Positions 50,119 through 60,176 of a DNA stretch of 64,000 nt are shown here, piece after piece. Numbering within the stretch: the stretch's first letter is position 1; every line of letters begins with the position of its first letter. This DNA comes from Schaalia sp. lx-260 (GTDB taxonomy: Bacteria; Actinomycetota; Actinomycetes; Actinomycetales; Actinomycetaceae). The notes beneath the pieces were generated by a model that saw only the letters and a program-made list of their open reading frames with translations, did not search any database and was not told where the DNA came from. Location: contig NZ_JAJNRQ010000002.1 of NCBI RefSeq assembly GCF_021083645.1, positions 186,001-250,000 on the forward strand. Direction: 5' to 3'. The translations under genes were made by a program, and so were the position numbers.

Positions 50119-50359
50119 TGAATGTGAATGTGTCCTTTTAGTCTTTTCTTCTGTGCTCTTTTACTATTCTCTTTCCTATTCCCCACAGTTGTTTTGCTGC
50201 ACCATAAGAGTGTGGATGGCTGCTCAATGTGCATGAAAACTACTTTCGGGTAGCAGAAAAGGAAAAACAGAAAGGATGGAGGGAGCTTTAGAGCAGCAAA
50301 GGGGTGCGGGAGGAAAAGCAGAGGAACAAAGGATCGAAGAAGGGAAACAGCATAAAGCA
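50119..50359. other. Non-coding region with strong strand asymmetry
   Basis: About 240 bp between the convergent acetyltransferase and glgB genes. 50130-50200 is pyrimidine-rich on the plus strand; 50255-50350 is strongly purine-rich (A and G runs). The two halves could pair imperfectly. No gene is supported. Confidence 0.55.
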
Positions 50360-50402
50360 AAGACGCGGGCTGATACAGAGAATCCAATCAAACCCGCGTC
50401 TT
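50360..50402 (-). terminator. Terminator of the glgE-mak-glgB transcript
   Basis: A perfect 10-bp stem (50360-50369 with 50393-50402) 15 bp past the glgB stop; on the minus strand it is followed by TGCTTTATG, a short T-rich tail. Confidence 0.7.
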
Positions 50403-50416
50403 AACTCAAATGGAAA

Positions 50417-52612
50417 CTACTTGTTTTCCTTAGGCTCAAGCCAAATCGCACCCAGAGGTGGTATGCGCAACTCTACGGAAGCTGGACGTCCATTCCACGG
50501 AATATTCTCCGCTACGATTGGCCCGATATTTGTTACACCTGAACCGCCGAAAGCAACATCGTCGGTATTGACAACCTCTGTCCACTCACCACTGAAAGGT
50601 AAAGCGACTCGGTAGGATTCGTGCGGTGTACCTGCAAAATTCGATACGCAGACCATAACACGTGTCTTACCATCCGTATCTTCGCCTTTACGCAGGAAAG
50701 AAATAACATTATGGTCACCATCAGAGGCATCAAGCCACTCAAAACCTGTGTAATCGTCATCCCATAATGCTGGACGTGAGGCATACACATTATTGAGATG
50801 AGCAACAAGGCGTTGAACTCCAGAATTCTCGGGGCGATCAGATAGCCACCAATCCAAGGAATAGGCTTCCATCCATTCTTGTTCCTGAGCGAATTCTTGC
50901 CCCATGAACAATAGTTGCTTGCCCGGATGCGCCCACTGATAGGCAAAAAGAGAACGCATACCCGCATGTTTTTGCCACGTATCACCAGGCATCTTGTTGA
51001 AAAGAGAACCTTTCCCATGGACAACTTCATCATGCGAAAGAGGGAGAACATAATTCTCCGAGAAAGCATAAACCAAAGAGAATGTCAGCTCACCGTGATG
51101 CCAGCGACGATTGACAGGATCCTCACGCATATAACGTAAGGTGTCATTCATCCACCCCATATTCCATTTAATACCAAAACCAAGACCACCTGAAGAAGTA
51201 GGTGCAGTCACGCCGGGCCACGCCGTCGATTCTTCAGCAATCATAACGATACCTGGGTGAGAGCGGTATGCTGTCGCATTTGCTTCTTGCAAGAATTCGA
51301 TTGCTTCTAGATGTTCGCGCCCCCCATACTGATTGGGACGCCACTGGCCGTCTTTACGCGAATAATCCAAGTACAACATTGACGCGACGGCATCTACACG
51401 TAGACCATCAATATGGAATTCTTCCAGCCAGTACAAGGCATTCGCTACGAGGAAATTTCGTACCTCGCGTCGCCCAAAATTAAAGACATATGTGCCCCAA
51501 TCAGGATGTTCACCTCGCATGGGATCTGGGTCTTCATATAACGGTGTTCCATCAAAGCGCGCTAAAGCCCACTCGTCTTTCGGGAAATGCGCTGGAACCC
51601 AATCTAAGATCACACCGATACCTGCTTGATGTAAGCGATCAATGAGGTAGCGGAAATCATCAGGGGTACCGTATCGCGCGGTAGGCGCATAGTAAGAAGT
51701 GACTTGGTATCCCCAAGAACCACCGAATGGGTGCTCAGCTACGGGCATAAATTCAACATGCGTGAATCCCATATCTTTGAGGTAGGGGACAAGCTCATCA
51801 GCTAAGCCTCGGTACCCTAAGCCTTGCCGCCATGACCCTACATGTACTTCATAGATCGACATGGGTTTCTTATGAGGGTTTGTCTCTGTGCGTGTACGCA
51901 TCCATTGGTCATCTTCCCAATGATGGTGCAGATCAGTGACTACCGAGGCGGTGGCTGGGGGGATTTCCGTGGCGCGTGCCAGTGGATCGGCTTTTTGGAA
52001 CCAGTTTCCGGCAGGACCTTGAATTTCAAACTTATATCGCGCACCAACTCCGATGCCGGGAATGAAAATTTCCCAGACTCCGGAAGATCCCAAGGAACGC
52101 ATAGCTGTGGCGGTTCCATCCCAGTAGTTAAAATCACCGACGACACGCACAGCACGGGCATTTGGTGCCCATACTGCGAAAGCTACACCGTCTACTTCAC
52201 CCATTTCACCGCTGTAGTGCTTTACGTGTGCGCCCAGGACTTTCCAGAGTTCTTCGTGGCGTCCCTCTGAAATGAGGTATGTGTCCATTTCACCGAGGGT
52301 TGGCAAAAAACGGTACGGGTCATCTTTAATAACGATTTGGTCACCATATGTGACTCGTACACGGTAGTCAGGTATTTGCGTGATGGGGAGGACTGCTACC
52401 CACACGCCGTTACGTTCATGGGTTGCCGCATAAGAAGCGGTACTTGTCACGATATCCACGGCATCAGCCAGGTGATGTACTGTGCGCACTGTGACAGAAG
52501 ATTCACCTAAATGTGCTCCAAGTACTGAGTGTGGCAGATAATGTGTGCCAAAAGCTACAGAGTCAAGTAAGTCATTATCGACGCTGATCGGTGTGTACTC
52601 GTCCATATTCAT
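50417..52612 (-). CDS. glgB: 1,4-alpha-glucan branching enzyme
   Basis: Adds alpha-1,6 branches to glucan (GH13, CBM48). The 731-residue protein has an N-terminal beta-sandwich, the CBM48 module ([20 protein letters not shown]) and the barrel with [14 protein letters not shown], nucleophile Asp in [19 protein letters not shown], acid/base Glu in [14 protein letters not shown], and [15 protein letters not shown]. It ends a minus-strand series with maltokinase (18 bp upstream) and glgE. An alternative ATG lies two codons in. Confidence 0.97.
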   Translation of the reverse strand: MNMDEYTPISVDNDLLDSVAFGTHYLPHSVLGAHLGESSVTVRTVHHLADAVDIVTSTASYAATHERNGVWVAVLPITQIPDYRVRVTYGDQIVIKDDPYRFLPTLGEMDTYLISEGRHEELWKVLGAHVKHYSGEMGEVDGVAFAVWAPNARAVRVVGDFNYWDGTATAMRSLGSSGVWEIFIPGIGVGARYKFEIQGPAGNWFQKADPLARATEIPPATASVVTDLHHHWEDDQWMRTRTETNPHKKPMSIYEVHVGSWRQGLGYRGLADELVPYLKDMGFTHVEFMPVAEHPFGGSWGYQVTSYYAPTARYGTPDDFRYLIDRLHQAGIGVILDWVPAHFPKDEWALARFDGTPLYEDPDPMRGEHPDWGTYVFNFGRREVRNFLVANALYWLEEFHIDGLRVDAVASMLYLDYSRKDGQWRPNQYGGREHLEAIEFLQEANATAYRSHPGIVMIAEESTAWPGVTAPTSSGGLGFGIKWNMGWMNDTLRYMREDPVNRRWHHGELTFSLVYAFSENYVLPLSHDEVVHGKGSLFNKMPGDTWQKHAGMRSLFAYQWAHPGKQLLFMGQEFAQEQEWMEAYSLDWWLSDRPENSGVQRLVAHLNNVYASRPALWDDDYTGFEWLDASDGDHNVISFLRKGEDTDGKTRVMVCVSNFAGTPHESYRVALPFSGEWTEVVNTDDVAFGGSGVTNIGPIVAENIPWNGRPASVELRIPPLGAIWLEPKENK

Positions 52613-52630
52613 ATCATCCCACGTTTTAGC

Positions 52631-54004
52631 TTAAAAAGTGTAATTCCTGTCACTGTTTTGAGACGGTTTATTTTCTGTGAGGTTCCGCAAAGCATCTAAA
52701 GGAATAGAAAGCCACTCCGGTCGCATACGGTATTCATATCGTAGCTCATATGCAGCTTTTTCTAATATGAGTACTTTTAACAGGGTTTCCTCACTGCTAC
52801 GTAAACTTTTCCCCTGCATGTACCCCTGAAGGAATCCACGTGTTGCTTGAGTAATCCAATGCGAATGTGTTGCAGATACGGAGTAAGCATCTTCCTGGCG
52901 TAGGGCTTGTGCTTGCGCATAGCTGAAACTTCTGAGCATTCCCGCCACATCACGCAGAGCTAAATCGGGACGACGCCGCTGGTCAATGGGACGTAGAGGT
53001 TCCCCTTCAAAATCGACGATATACCACCGATCTGCCAGTAGTGTTTGTCCTAAATGGTAATCCCCATGGATTCGCATGAGCACAGGAATATCCGTCATAT
53101 CACATAACGGGTCAATGAGGCCTTGAAGTTTTTCATAAAGATCCGTGTCCAATTGCGGAACTTCTTGAACGGTCAGTGCAAGCTCTGATGTGATTCGCCT
53201 GCTGAGGGTTAAGGGATCTGCAGCTTCACTGTGTCCTAATGCTGAACATAATTCACGGTGCATATCCGCTGTGACCTTCCCTAAACGCTCTGCAGCGGGA
53301 AAGGGATCTATTCTACGGCGCGCTAAATCGACAAAGTAGGTGAAACCATCGGTGGCATCAGGAATAAAAGGACACATAAGTGCTCCCAATGCTGTGTTTT
53401 CTGTTCCATTGTGCTGAGGGAAGCAGATAAGAGAATGTGCCACCGGCGGGGAAATATGTGGCCATTTTGCTGCGGCTAATGCAGCACCAATCTCCAAGTC
53501 AGGGTGCAAACCCGCGCAAAGAACACGATAAACCTTGAGAATCATCCGTTGAGAAGCAATGGAAAATAAGACGGAGGTATTAGATTGCTCTCCACTGAGA
53601 ACATGTGGAGATAAGGGGAATTTAGTTGCGTGTACTCGCTGTGCTTTAAGAAAAGCAGGTGCAAAGGAGTCCAGTGTCGCTTCGTGAAACCATGAGGTAA
53701 TCCATGCAGGATGCGCAGGACCATCAGCTAAATACATTTCACCGTATTTCGTGATAAAACCCTGCTCCGGAGTTGGACAATTTAGGGTACACACGAGTGG
53801 AAGCTGAACATACCCTTGATCTGTCGAAAGAACATAGGTTCGGGCAGCATCGTTGGAAACATAAGGAATTATATGTTCCCAATAAGATACGACTGCTATC
53901 GCAGAATCATTCCCCGCAGGAAACCAGCGACGTGTGTTGAGCCACGGCCTCACTATGGTGACAAGTGCATCATGGGAAGGCCAGCGTGCACGTGGCTGAC
54001 TCAT
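52631..54004 (-). CDS. mak: Maltokinase (Mak/Pep2 type)
   Basis: Phosphorylates maltose to maltose-1-phosphate, the donor for GlgE. The 457-residue protein has a cystatin-like cap N-terminal to a phosphotransferase-like core with MRIHGDYHLGQTLL (catalytic loop) and YIVDFEGEPLRPIDQRRRPD, both typical of maltokinase. GGAG precedes the ATG. In mycobacteria the gene is usually joined to treS, which makes maltose from trehalose; no treS lies in this window. It is flanked by glgE upstream (134 bp) and glgB downstream (18 bp). Confidence 0.93.
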   Translation of the reverse strand: MSQPRARWPSHDALVTIVRPWLNTRRWFPAGNDSAIAVVSYWEHIIPYVSNDAARTYVLSTDQGYVQLPLVCTLNCPTPEQGFITKYGEMYLADGPAHPAWITSWFHEATLDSFAPAFLKAQRVHATKFPLSPHVLSGEQSNTSVLFSIASQRMILKVYRVLCAGLHPDLEIGAALAAAKWPHISPPVAHSLICFPQHNGTENTALGALMCPFIPDATDGFTYFVDLARRRIDPFPAAERLGKVTADMHRELCSALGHSEAADPLTLSRRITSELALTVQEVPQLDTDLYEKLQGLIDPLCDMTDIPVLMRIHGDYHLGQTLLADRWYIVDFEGEPLRPIDQRRRPDLALRDVAGMLRSFSYAQAQALRQEDAYSVSATHSHWITQATRGFLQGYMQGKSLRSSEETLLKVLILEKAAYELRYEYRMRPEWLSIPLDALRNLTENKPSQNSDRNYTF

Positions 54005-54138
54005 ACGGATTCTCCAGTGGTGACCCTCAGAATTGTTCGTATGCCAGCAAATAGGTATTTTCCGTTACTTTGATGGGAAGTATCTTGATGTATCAGTGCA
54101 TCTACACGAATGTTTGAAAGCACTTTTATCAATTTCAT

Positions 54139-56178
54139 TCACAGACGCGGAAAAGAATGCGGAGGAGCTTCGACGGACATAATGTGCCCTAAACGCGTCC
54201 ACGGTGATAACGATACCCAGTTTGACGCAGACCACGTATATTCATGGCCATCAAGTTCGTCGATTACGCGGAAAGTTCCTGCAGAAGTTTCAATTCCAAG
54301 GTCAGCTAAGTCAAGGCTGATTTCACCTTCAACAATGTCATATGGGTTCAAAGAAACTACGCAGATCACAGTATCTGCTTGTCCTGTTGAAGAAAAGCGA
54401 GCGGGAACTCGTTTAGAAAAACACACGATTTCCGGATGCGTTGTTGCGTGAATACGCAGGTCATGGAGCTGCTGTAAGGCAGGATGTTTTGCTCGTGCAG
54501 CATTGAGGAGGCCCAATAGACGGGGGATACCTGTGTTTTCTGCTTGTGCCCAGTCACGTGGTCGATACTCATACTTTTCGTTGTTATTTTGTTCTTCAAA
54601 ACCCGGACGATTATCGTTTTCAACACATTCGTAACCGGAGTAAATTCCCCATGTAGGCGCTCCAGTAGCAGCAAGGATGGCGCGTAAAGCAAATATGGCT
54701 GTCCCTCCATCCCACATTTGTGGTGTGAGGATATCGTGCGTTGTCGGCCAAAATGCGGGGCGCATGAGGTGAGCTGTTTCCTGGGAAACTTCACGTAGAT
54801 AGTTTTCAATTTCTTCTTTTGTTCGACGCCATGTGAAGTACGTGTAGGACTGGTCGAATCCGACTGCGCCGAGGGTACGCATCATTGCGGGACGTGTAAA
54901 TGCCTCTGCAAGGAAAATAATGTCAGGATGTGTGTCATGTATGTCAGCAATGAGTTTTTGCCAGAAGTTAATGGGCTTTGTATGAGGGTTATCAACTCGG
55001 AAAATGGTAACACCATGCTGAATCCATAGCAGAATAACGTCACGAATGGCCTGATAAATACCTTCAGGGTCGTTATCAAAGTTCAGGGGGTAAATATCTT
55101 GATATTTTTTTGGGGGGTTTTCAGCGTAAGCTATTGACCCGTCTGTGCGCGTGGTGAACCAGTCAGGGTGTTCGTGTACCCACGGATGATCCGGTGAACA
55201 TTGGAGAGCAAGATCTAATGCCACTTCGAGGTTGAGCTCATGAGCTGCTTGAACGAATGCATCAAAATCTGTGAAAGTCCCTAGGTCTGGGTGAATAGCG
55301 TCGTGACCGCCAGCAGAAGATCCGATTCCGTAGGGGGAACCTGGATCCGTTGGGGAAGCTTTGAGCGTATTATTTTTTCCTTTACGATGAGTCATCCCAA
55401 TCGGATGAATAGGCGTAAGGTACACCACGTCAAAACCCATAGAGGCAATACGCGGTAAATCTGATGCTGCGGTACGTAAGGTTCCAGATATCCATGTTCC
55501 GTCAGCTTCTTGATAGGCACCTATTGAGCGTGGGAATATTTCATACCACGAGCCAACAAGTGCTTTTGTACGAGCTACACGCAATGGGTATAAGCGCGTA
55601 TGATCCCAAAGATCACGCAACGGGAAAGTACGGAAAGCGGCACGAACACGTGAAGACAAACCAGCAGAAAGTCTTTGCTGTGGGGATAGAGCTTGGTCAC
55701 GTAAGCGTTCTGCTGCGTCAAGGAAGATCGCACGAGTATCCGCTGGAGGAATGTGAGGGGAGGAGACGCCCAAGCTTTGCCCTTGCGCTGCACGTTCCAT
55801 TAAACATGCGCCTTCTTCGAGCATGAGTTCTACATCAACATTTGCGTCAATTTTAACTGTCGCATGGTGTCGCCATGTGGCATAAGGATCAGACCATGTA
55901 TCTACACGGAAAAACCATGAACCTGTTTCATTTGCCATGACCCATGCTTCATAACGGTCAAGACCTGGAGCAATATCAACCATTACTGTTCGCGAGTATT
56001 CGCTTCCGTCCGGCGCAATGAGGACGGCCTCAGCACACAGTGCGTCGTGTCCTTCACGGAAAATGGTGGCGCGAATAGGGAAAGGCTCGCCTTGTGTGGC
56101 TTTGGCGGGTAAATGACCGTCTTCAATGACGGGAAATAACTCTATTGCGGGAATTCGGGGAAGAAGATTCTCACTCAC
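54139..56178 (-). CDS. glgE: Alpha-1,4-glucan:maltose-1-phosphate maltosyltransferase
   Basis: Extends alpha-1,4-glucan with maltosyl units from maltose-1-phosphate (GH13_3). Very similar to known GlgE: WYEIFPRSIGAYQEADGTW, GMGFDVVYLTPIHPIG-type segment (here SMGFDVVYLTPIHPIGMTHR), YAENPPKKYQDIYPLNFDND, the nucleophile Asp in FRVDNPHTKP and Glu in FLAEAFTRP, and EKYEYRPRDW. The GTG at 56178 is preferred: it lies seven bases after TAGGCT, gives 679 residues, close to Streptomyces GlgE, and begins just before the first conserved strand. The frame stays open to a TTG at 56316, but that extension has no Shine-Dalgarno and no family support. Confidence 0.94.
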   Translation of the reverse strand: MSENLLPRIPAIELFPVIEDGHLPAKATQGEPFPIRATIFREGHDALCAEAVLIAPDGSEYSRTVMVDIAPGLDRYEAWVMANETGSWFFRVDTWSDPYATWRHHATVKIDANVDVELMLEEGACLMERAAQGQSLGVSSPHIPPADTRAIFLDAAERLRDQALSPQQRLSAGLSSRVRAAFRTFPLRDLWDHTRLYPLRVARTKALVGSWYEIFPRSIGAYQEADGTWISGTLRTAASDLPRIASMGFDVVYLTPIHPIGMTHRKGKNNTLKASPTDPGSPYGIGSSAGGHDAIHPDLGTFTDFDAFVQAAHELNLEVALDLALQCSPDHPWVHEHPDWFTTRTDGSIAYAENPPKKYQDIYPLNFDNDPEGIYQAIRDVILLWIQHGVTIFRVDNPHTKPINFWQKLIADIHDTHPDIIFLAEAFTRPAMMRTLGAVGFDQSYTYFTWRRTKEEIENYLREVSQETAHLMRPAFWPTTHDILTPQMWDGGTAIFALRAILAATGAPTWGIYSGYECVENDNRPGFEEQNNNEKYEYRPRDWAQAENTGIPRLLGLLNAARAKHPALQQLHDLRIHATTHPEIVCFSKRVPARFSSTGQADTVICVVSLNPYDIVEGEISLDLADLGIETSAGTFRVIDELDGHEYTWSASNWVSLSPWTRLGHIMSVEAPPHSFPRL

Positions 56179-56191
56179 ATGTCTTAGCCTA
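56178..56191 (-). promoter_or_regulatory. Leaderless-type -10 element for glgE
   Basis: On the minus strand TAGGCT (56191-56186), seven bases, then the GTG at 56178. It would give glgE-mak-glgB its own transcript, independent of trpS. Confidence 0.45.
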
Positions 56192-56341
56192 CTTGTCTTA
56201 CGCCCAGTTGTGGGCGTTGTGACCATAAAGTCAAAAAATGGCGGTAGATGATATGTGTTCTCCGTATTATGCGCATATGCCTCACCATCTGGTAGAGGGC
56301 AAGGCATATGCGTCAAAATCGTGTGGCTTAATAGCTGAGTG

Positions 56342-57442
56342 CTAGTAGATCATCGACATTGCTTCACGTACTTCACGTAGAGTTGCTTCCGCTTGCTCGT
56401 TTGCGCGCTCATTACCGCGTGCAAGAACGGAAAGCAGATATGCCTCATCGCTGATGAGTTCTATACGACGTGCACGTAAAGGCGCTAAAAGATCATTCAA
56501 AGAATCAATGACCGTCATTTTTAAGGCACCTGCACCTTTGTCCCCAATGGATTGCGCAATCAATTCTGGGGATTCACCTGTGGCTAAAGAGGCGAGTAGT
56601 AGCAGGTTAGATACCTCAGGACGATTCTGCGGATCCCATGTGATCACTCGTTCAGAATCAGTTTTTGCTTTCTTTAATATCTTTGCAGTTTCGTCTGCTG
56701 TCATCCCTAATTCCACAGTATTCCCACGGGACTTAGACATTTTATTGCCGTCAGTTCCCAGCAGCAATGGGGCCTGCGATAACAGGGCTTCAGGACGGGG
56801 GAAAACAGGCCGTTCAGGATTAACGCGACCGTAACGTTTATCGAAACGCTGAGCTATTAAACGTGTCTGTTCGAGGTGAGGTAATTGGTCTTGTCCGACT
56901 GGTACAAGATTTGCTTTACAAAAAAGGATGTCGGCAGCTTGATGAACAGGATAGGTCAACATCAGACCGCTCATAGCGCGACCATCGGTTGCTTCAAGCT
57001 CTGATTTCACAGTCGGATTTCGGTGAAGTTCAGATTCTGTTACCAATGAGAGGAAAGGTAACATGAGTTGATTGAGCGCGGGGATTGCTGAGTGATTAAA
57101 AATAGTTGTGCGTTCAGGGTCTAAGCCTGCAGCTAAATAGTCAGCGACAAGTCCAAGAACACGCTCACGAATGGGACCAACACCGTCGCGGTCAGTGATG
57201 ACCTGATAGTCAGCGACAAGAACCCAGGTTTCGATGCCGCGTTCTTGAAGGAGGACACGATTACGTAAAGTCCCAAAGTAATGCCCTAAATGGAGTTTTC
57301 CTGTGGGACGATCACCTGACAAGATCCTGAAACGTGAGGGATCTTCATCAATTGCGCGTTCAATTTCTGCGCTTCGGGCACGTACACGCGCGAGCGAAGC
57401 CTCATTTGTCGAATTTTCTAGGGTTTCTTCACTTGTGGTCAC
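56342..57442 (-). CDS. trpS: Tryptophanyl-tRNA synthetase
   Basis: Class Ic aminoacyl-tRNA synthetase. The 366-residue protein has the HIGH-type motif GKLHLGHYFGTL, VLVADYQVITDRDG, and the KMSKS motif in GTDGNKMSKSRGNTVE. The first 30 residues are polar and extra to the core. The GTG start lacks a Shine-Dalgarno and follows TAAAAT by six bases. It lies between glgX and glgE, inside a group of glycogen genes, which is unusual. Confidence 0.97.
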   Translation of the reverse strand: MTTSEETLENSTNEASLARVRARSAEIERAIDEDPSRFRILSGDRPTGKLHLGHYFGTLRNRVLLQERGIETWVLVADYQVITDRDGVGPIRERVLGLVADYLAAGLDPERTTIFNHSAIPALNQLMLPFLSLVTESELHRNPTVKSELEATDGRAMSGLMLTYPVHQAADILFCKANLVPVGQDQLPHLEQTRLIAQRFDKRYGRVNPERPVFPRPEALLSQAPLLLGTDGNKMSKSRGNTVELGMTADETAKILKKAKTDSERVITWDPQNRPEVSNLLLLASLATGESPELIAQSIGDKGAGALKMTVIDSLNDLLAPLRARRIELISDEAYLLSVLARGNERANEQAEATLREVREAMSMIY

Positions 57443-57454
57443 AGGTGAATTTTA
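57442..57454 (-). promoter_or_regulatory. Leaderless-type -10 element for trpS
   Basis: On the minus strand TAAAAT (57454-57449), six bases, then the GTG start of trpS. No Shine-Dalgarno is seen. Confidence 0.6.
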
Positions 57455-57540
57455 GCGTGACTTTAAGGAACAGACGTATATGGGCTTTCTGATGGACTCA
57501 GCAGCAAGGCATCTTAGATCCGATCAGTATGGGTTTCCCC

Positions 57541-59832
57541 TTAAAATTCTTGTGTGCTATCAAGTGAGCATACGACGTCAGAGAGTAAAACCATCATTGA
57601 AAGCGGTTCAATATTTAACGTCGTGCGACTGGACACGAGTTCAAGATCCAGTGGAAGGCCATCCCAATCTGCTTCTGCGTCAATACCACCGTCTATGGGG
57701 GATTCCCAGGAGGTATCCATAACGATTCGCCAGTCCACATCATGTCCGATGGGTAAAGTAATGTCACGGTCATTGAGTGTCCCATTAATGATGACAAGCG
57801 CATCTCTGTCATCGAAGGGGAAGCCTGAACGGAGCATTTGGAATGTGCGATTCTCGATCTGATACCACGCGTCTTGCAAAATAGGTTGCCCGTGAGCGTT
57901 GTACCACGATAGGTCTTCGATGCTGTCACCGGATGTCACAGTTCCTGTAGCAAAAGTCCATGGGCGTAGCACAGGGTGATTTTTACGCAGATTTAACAGC
58001 CAGCGCGTTGTGAGGATCTGATTTTTTTGTGCAGGACGATGATTCCAATTTACCCATGAAATCGGGCTGTCCTGACAGTAAGCATTGTTATTTCCGTACT
58101 GTGTACGTTGGAACTCATCACCGGCAGTAATCATAGGTGTTCCTGCGGATATGAGCATTGTTGTTAAAAGATTTCTCTGGGAACGATGACGCATAGGACG
58201 CAGGTCATCTGTGAGCCCTGTACCGTCACCTACATCAGAAAGTAGGCTTTCCTCATCAGAAGCAAGGCCGCCTTCAAGTCCATGATTCCATGAGCGATTA
58301 TCGTCAGAACCATCACGATTTTCTTCAAGGTTTGCTTGGTTGTGTTTATGATCAAAAGCAGTTAAATCCGCCAGAGTAAAGCCATCATGCGCTGTTACGA
58401 AATTAATGGAGGCGCGGGGGCCGCGTAGATAGCCTGTGCCATGGCTGAATACGTCTTGCGATCCAGATAGGCGTGTGGCTAAGTCATTGGGGCCAGAAAC
58501 CGGAAGACCTTTTGAAAGATTGGCGACATCAGAAAGCCAAAATGAGCGTACAACTCCGCGGAATTGGTCATTCCATTCAGAGAAAGGATCCGGGAAATTC
58601 CCTGTTTGCCACCCTCCGGGACCTACATCCCATGGTTCGGCAATCATTTTGTCCAATGAAAGACGTTCATCTGTGGCAATAGCCATAAGTAAAGGATGGA
58701 GGGGAGTGTATCCCCAATTGAAGCGTCCCAGTACTGTTGCCAGATCGAATCGGAATCCATCGATCCCCATATTCAAAGACCAGTGGCGTAAGGAGTCGAG
58801 TATCATCGCCATTGTTTGCGGGTGATCGACGTTCACCGTGTTTCCACAGCCTGTGGTATCAACCTGCTCCCGAGGCCTGTGTGGGGTTTGCCGATAGTAC
58901 AGGCCTTGGTCGAGTCCGCGCCATGATAAGGAGGGTCCTGTTTTTCCGCCTTCGCATGTGTGGTTGTACACCACATCAAGGATGACTTCAATCCCGGCTT
59001 GGTGCAGAATCGACACCATTCCACGGAATTCATCGATGACTCCCTGCGCGCCACGTTTTTGTGCTTCTACGGTGGCGTAGGTGGGTTCTGGCGCAAAGAA
59101 ACTGAGGGTGGAATATCCCCAATAGTTTGTCAGTCCTCGCTCTGCGAGGAATGGTTCATCACATTTAGCGTGTATGGGCAGTAATTCAATGGTGGTGATA
59201 CCAAGTTTTTTCAGGTAATCGACGCATGAGGGGTGGGCTAAGCCTGCGTAGGTTCCGCGGAGCTGTTCAGGAACGGAAGGCATGTCTTTTGTGAATCCTT
59301 TGACATGCATTTCGTAAATAACTGTTTTTCCCCAAGGAACACGTGGTTTGGGCGCGATATCGAAATGTGTATCAACGACTACGGAAAGTGGAACGTGTCC
59401 AGCAGAATCGAGTGTGGACATTTCCATAGGTAAAGCAACCGGATATAGGTCCTCGTCGACGCGGTGAGGATAGATATATGGACTTAAATTCACAGATCCT
59501 TCGAGTCCACGTGCTCGGGGGTCTAATAGGAGTTTATGTGGGTTGTAGTATAAGCCCGCATCAGGATCCCATGGTCCTTGAGCGCGGAATCCGTAGCGTG
59601 TTCCCGCGCCATAACCGTCGATACGACCATGCCAGATACCACAGTCAGGACCATATAGTGCCCATTGAGTTTCAGTGCCATCTTCATTAATGACACAAAA
59701 GAGCATGTGTGTGGCGTGGCGAGCAATAACTGAAACTACCAGTGAATTATTTTCAATAAAAACACCGATACGCCGGGGTTCAGGATGTTCAGCATGAGCA
59801 CGCTGGGGTGCGCTCTGATGCTGCGAGGACAT
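57541..59832 (-). CDS. glgX: Glycogen debranching enzyme GlgX
   Basis: Isoamylase-type GH13_11 enzyme that cleaves alpha-1,6 branches of limit glycogen. The 763-residue chain has an N-terminal CBM48-like domain, then VIYEMHVKGFTKDMPSVPEQ, the barrel motif IEVILDVVYNHTCEGG, nucleophile Asp in GIDGFRFDLATVLGR, acid/base Glu in DKMIAEPWDVGPGGWQ, and VTAHDGFTLADL. The ATG at 59832 follows AAAGGAA by seven bases. It is the first gene of the minus-strand glycogen group, with trpS 98 bp behind it. Confidence 0.96.
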   Translation of the reverse strand: MSSQHQSAPQRAHAEHPEPRRIGVFIENNSLVVSVIARHATHMLFCVINEDGTETQWALYGPDCGIWHGRIDGYGAGTRYGFRAQGPWDPDAGLYYNPHKLLLDPRARGLEGSVNLSPYIYPHRVDEDLYPVALPMEMSTLDSAGHVPLSVVVDTHFDIAPKPRVPWGKTVIYEMHVKGFTKDMPSVPEQLRGTYAGLAHPSCVDYLKKLGITTIELLPIHAKCDEPFLAERGLTNYWGYSTLSFFAPEPTYATVEAQKRGAQGVIDEFRGMVSILHQAGIEVILDVVYNHTCEGGKTGPSLSWRGLDQGLYYRQTPHRPREQVDTTGCGNTVNVDHPQTMAMILDSLRHWSLNMGIDGFRFDLATVLGRFNWGYTPLHPLLMAIATDERLSLDKMIAEPWDVGPGGWQTGNFPDPFSEWNDQFRGVVRSFWLSDVANLSKGLPVSGPNDLATRLSGSQDVFSHGTGYLRGPRASINFVTAHDGFTLADLTAFDHKHNQANLEENRDGSDDNRSWNHGLEGGLASDEESLLSDVGDGTGLTDDLRPMRHRSQRNLLTTMLISAGTPMITAGDEFQRTQYGNNNAYCQDSPISWVNWNHRPAQKNQILTTRWLLNLRKNHPVLRPWTFATGTVTSGDSIEDLSWYNAHGQPILQDAWYQIENRTFQMLRSGFPFDDRDALVIINGTLNDRDITLPIGHDVDWRIVMDTSWESPIDGGIDAEADWDGLPLDLELVSSRTTLNIEPLSMMVLLSDVVCSLDSTQEF

Positions 59833-59835
59833 CAA

Positions 59836-60176
59836 GTTTCCTTTCCACGTATGCCAGTAGTGTGAAGTATTTCGTCCTCAATTATTGGTAGGACGAATCC
59901 AAGCAGAGCCAACAGAATTTATCAATTGGCAGCTATGCGGCATATTTTGTGATCCAGAACGAAATATACAGGTAAATGTTCTTCTTTTAGAACAAAAGGC
60001 AGGATATGTGAGTTTTGTCCATCACTGCGTGCGAGCTTGCCTCACAGATTCATACCTGTATGTGTGAAGTATTTTTATTTATTTCCTCCGATTTTGTCGT
60101 AGTTTTATCGCAATAAGAGGCGTAGAACACTGCGCTAGCAATAGGAGCTTTGCGTCGAATATGGCACTCTTGTTTT
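59836..60176. other. 341-bp divergent region between glgX and etfB
   Basis: No gene is supported. It should hold promoters for both genes. Two dyads are visible: ATACAGGTA at 59966-59974 with TACCTGTAT at 60053-60061, and GTTCT 59978-59982 with AGAAC 59989-59993. AT-rich stretches occur around 60065-60110. No known operator matches. Confidence 0.5.

Noticed and set aside
56179-56316. 46-residue N-terminal extension of GlgE
   Set aside because: The frame is open but has no ribosome-binding site and does not resemble GlgE N-termini; the GTG at 56178 with a close -10 fits better.
59885-60067. 60-codon open frame between glgX and etfB
   Set aside because: No Shine-Dalgarno, no similarity I recognise, and it lies in the expected promoter region.
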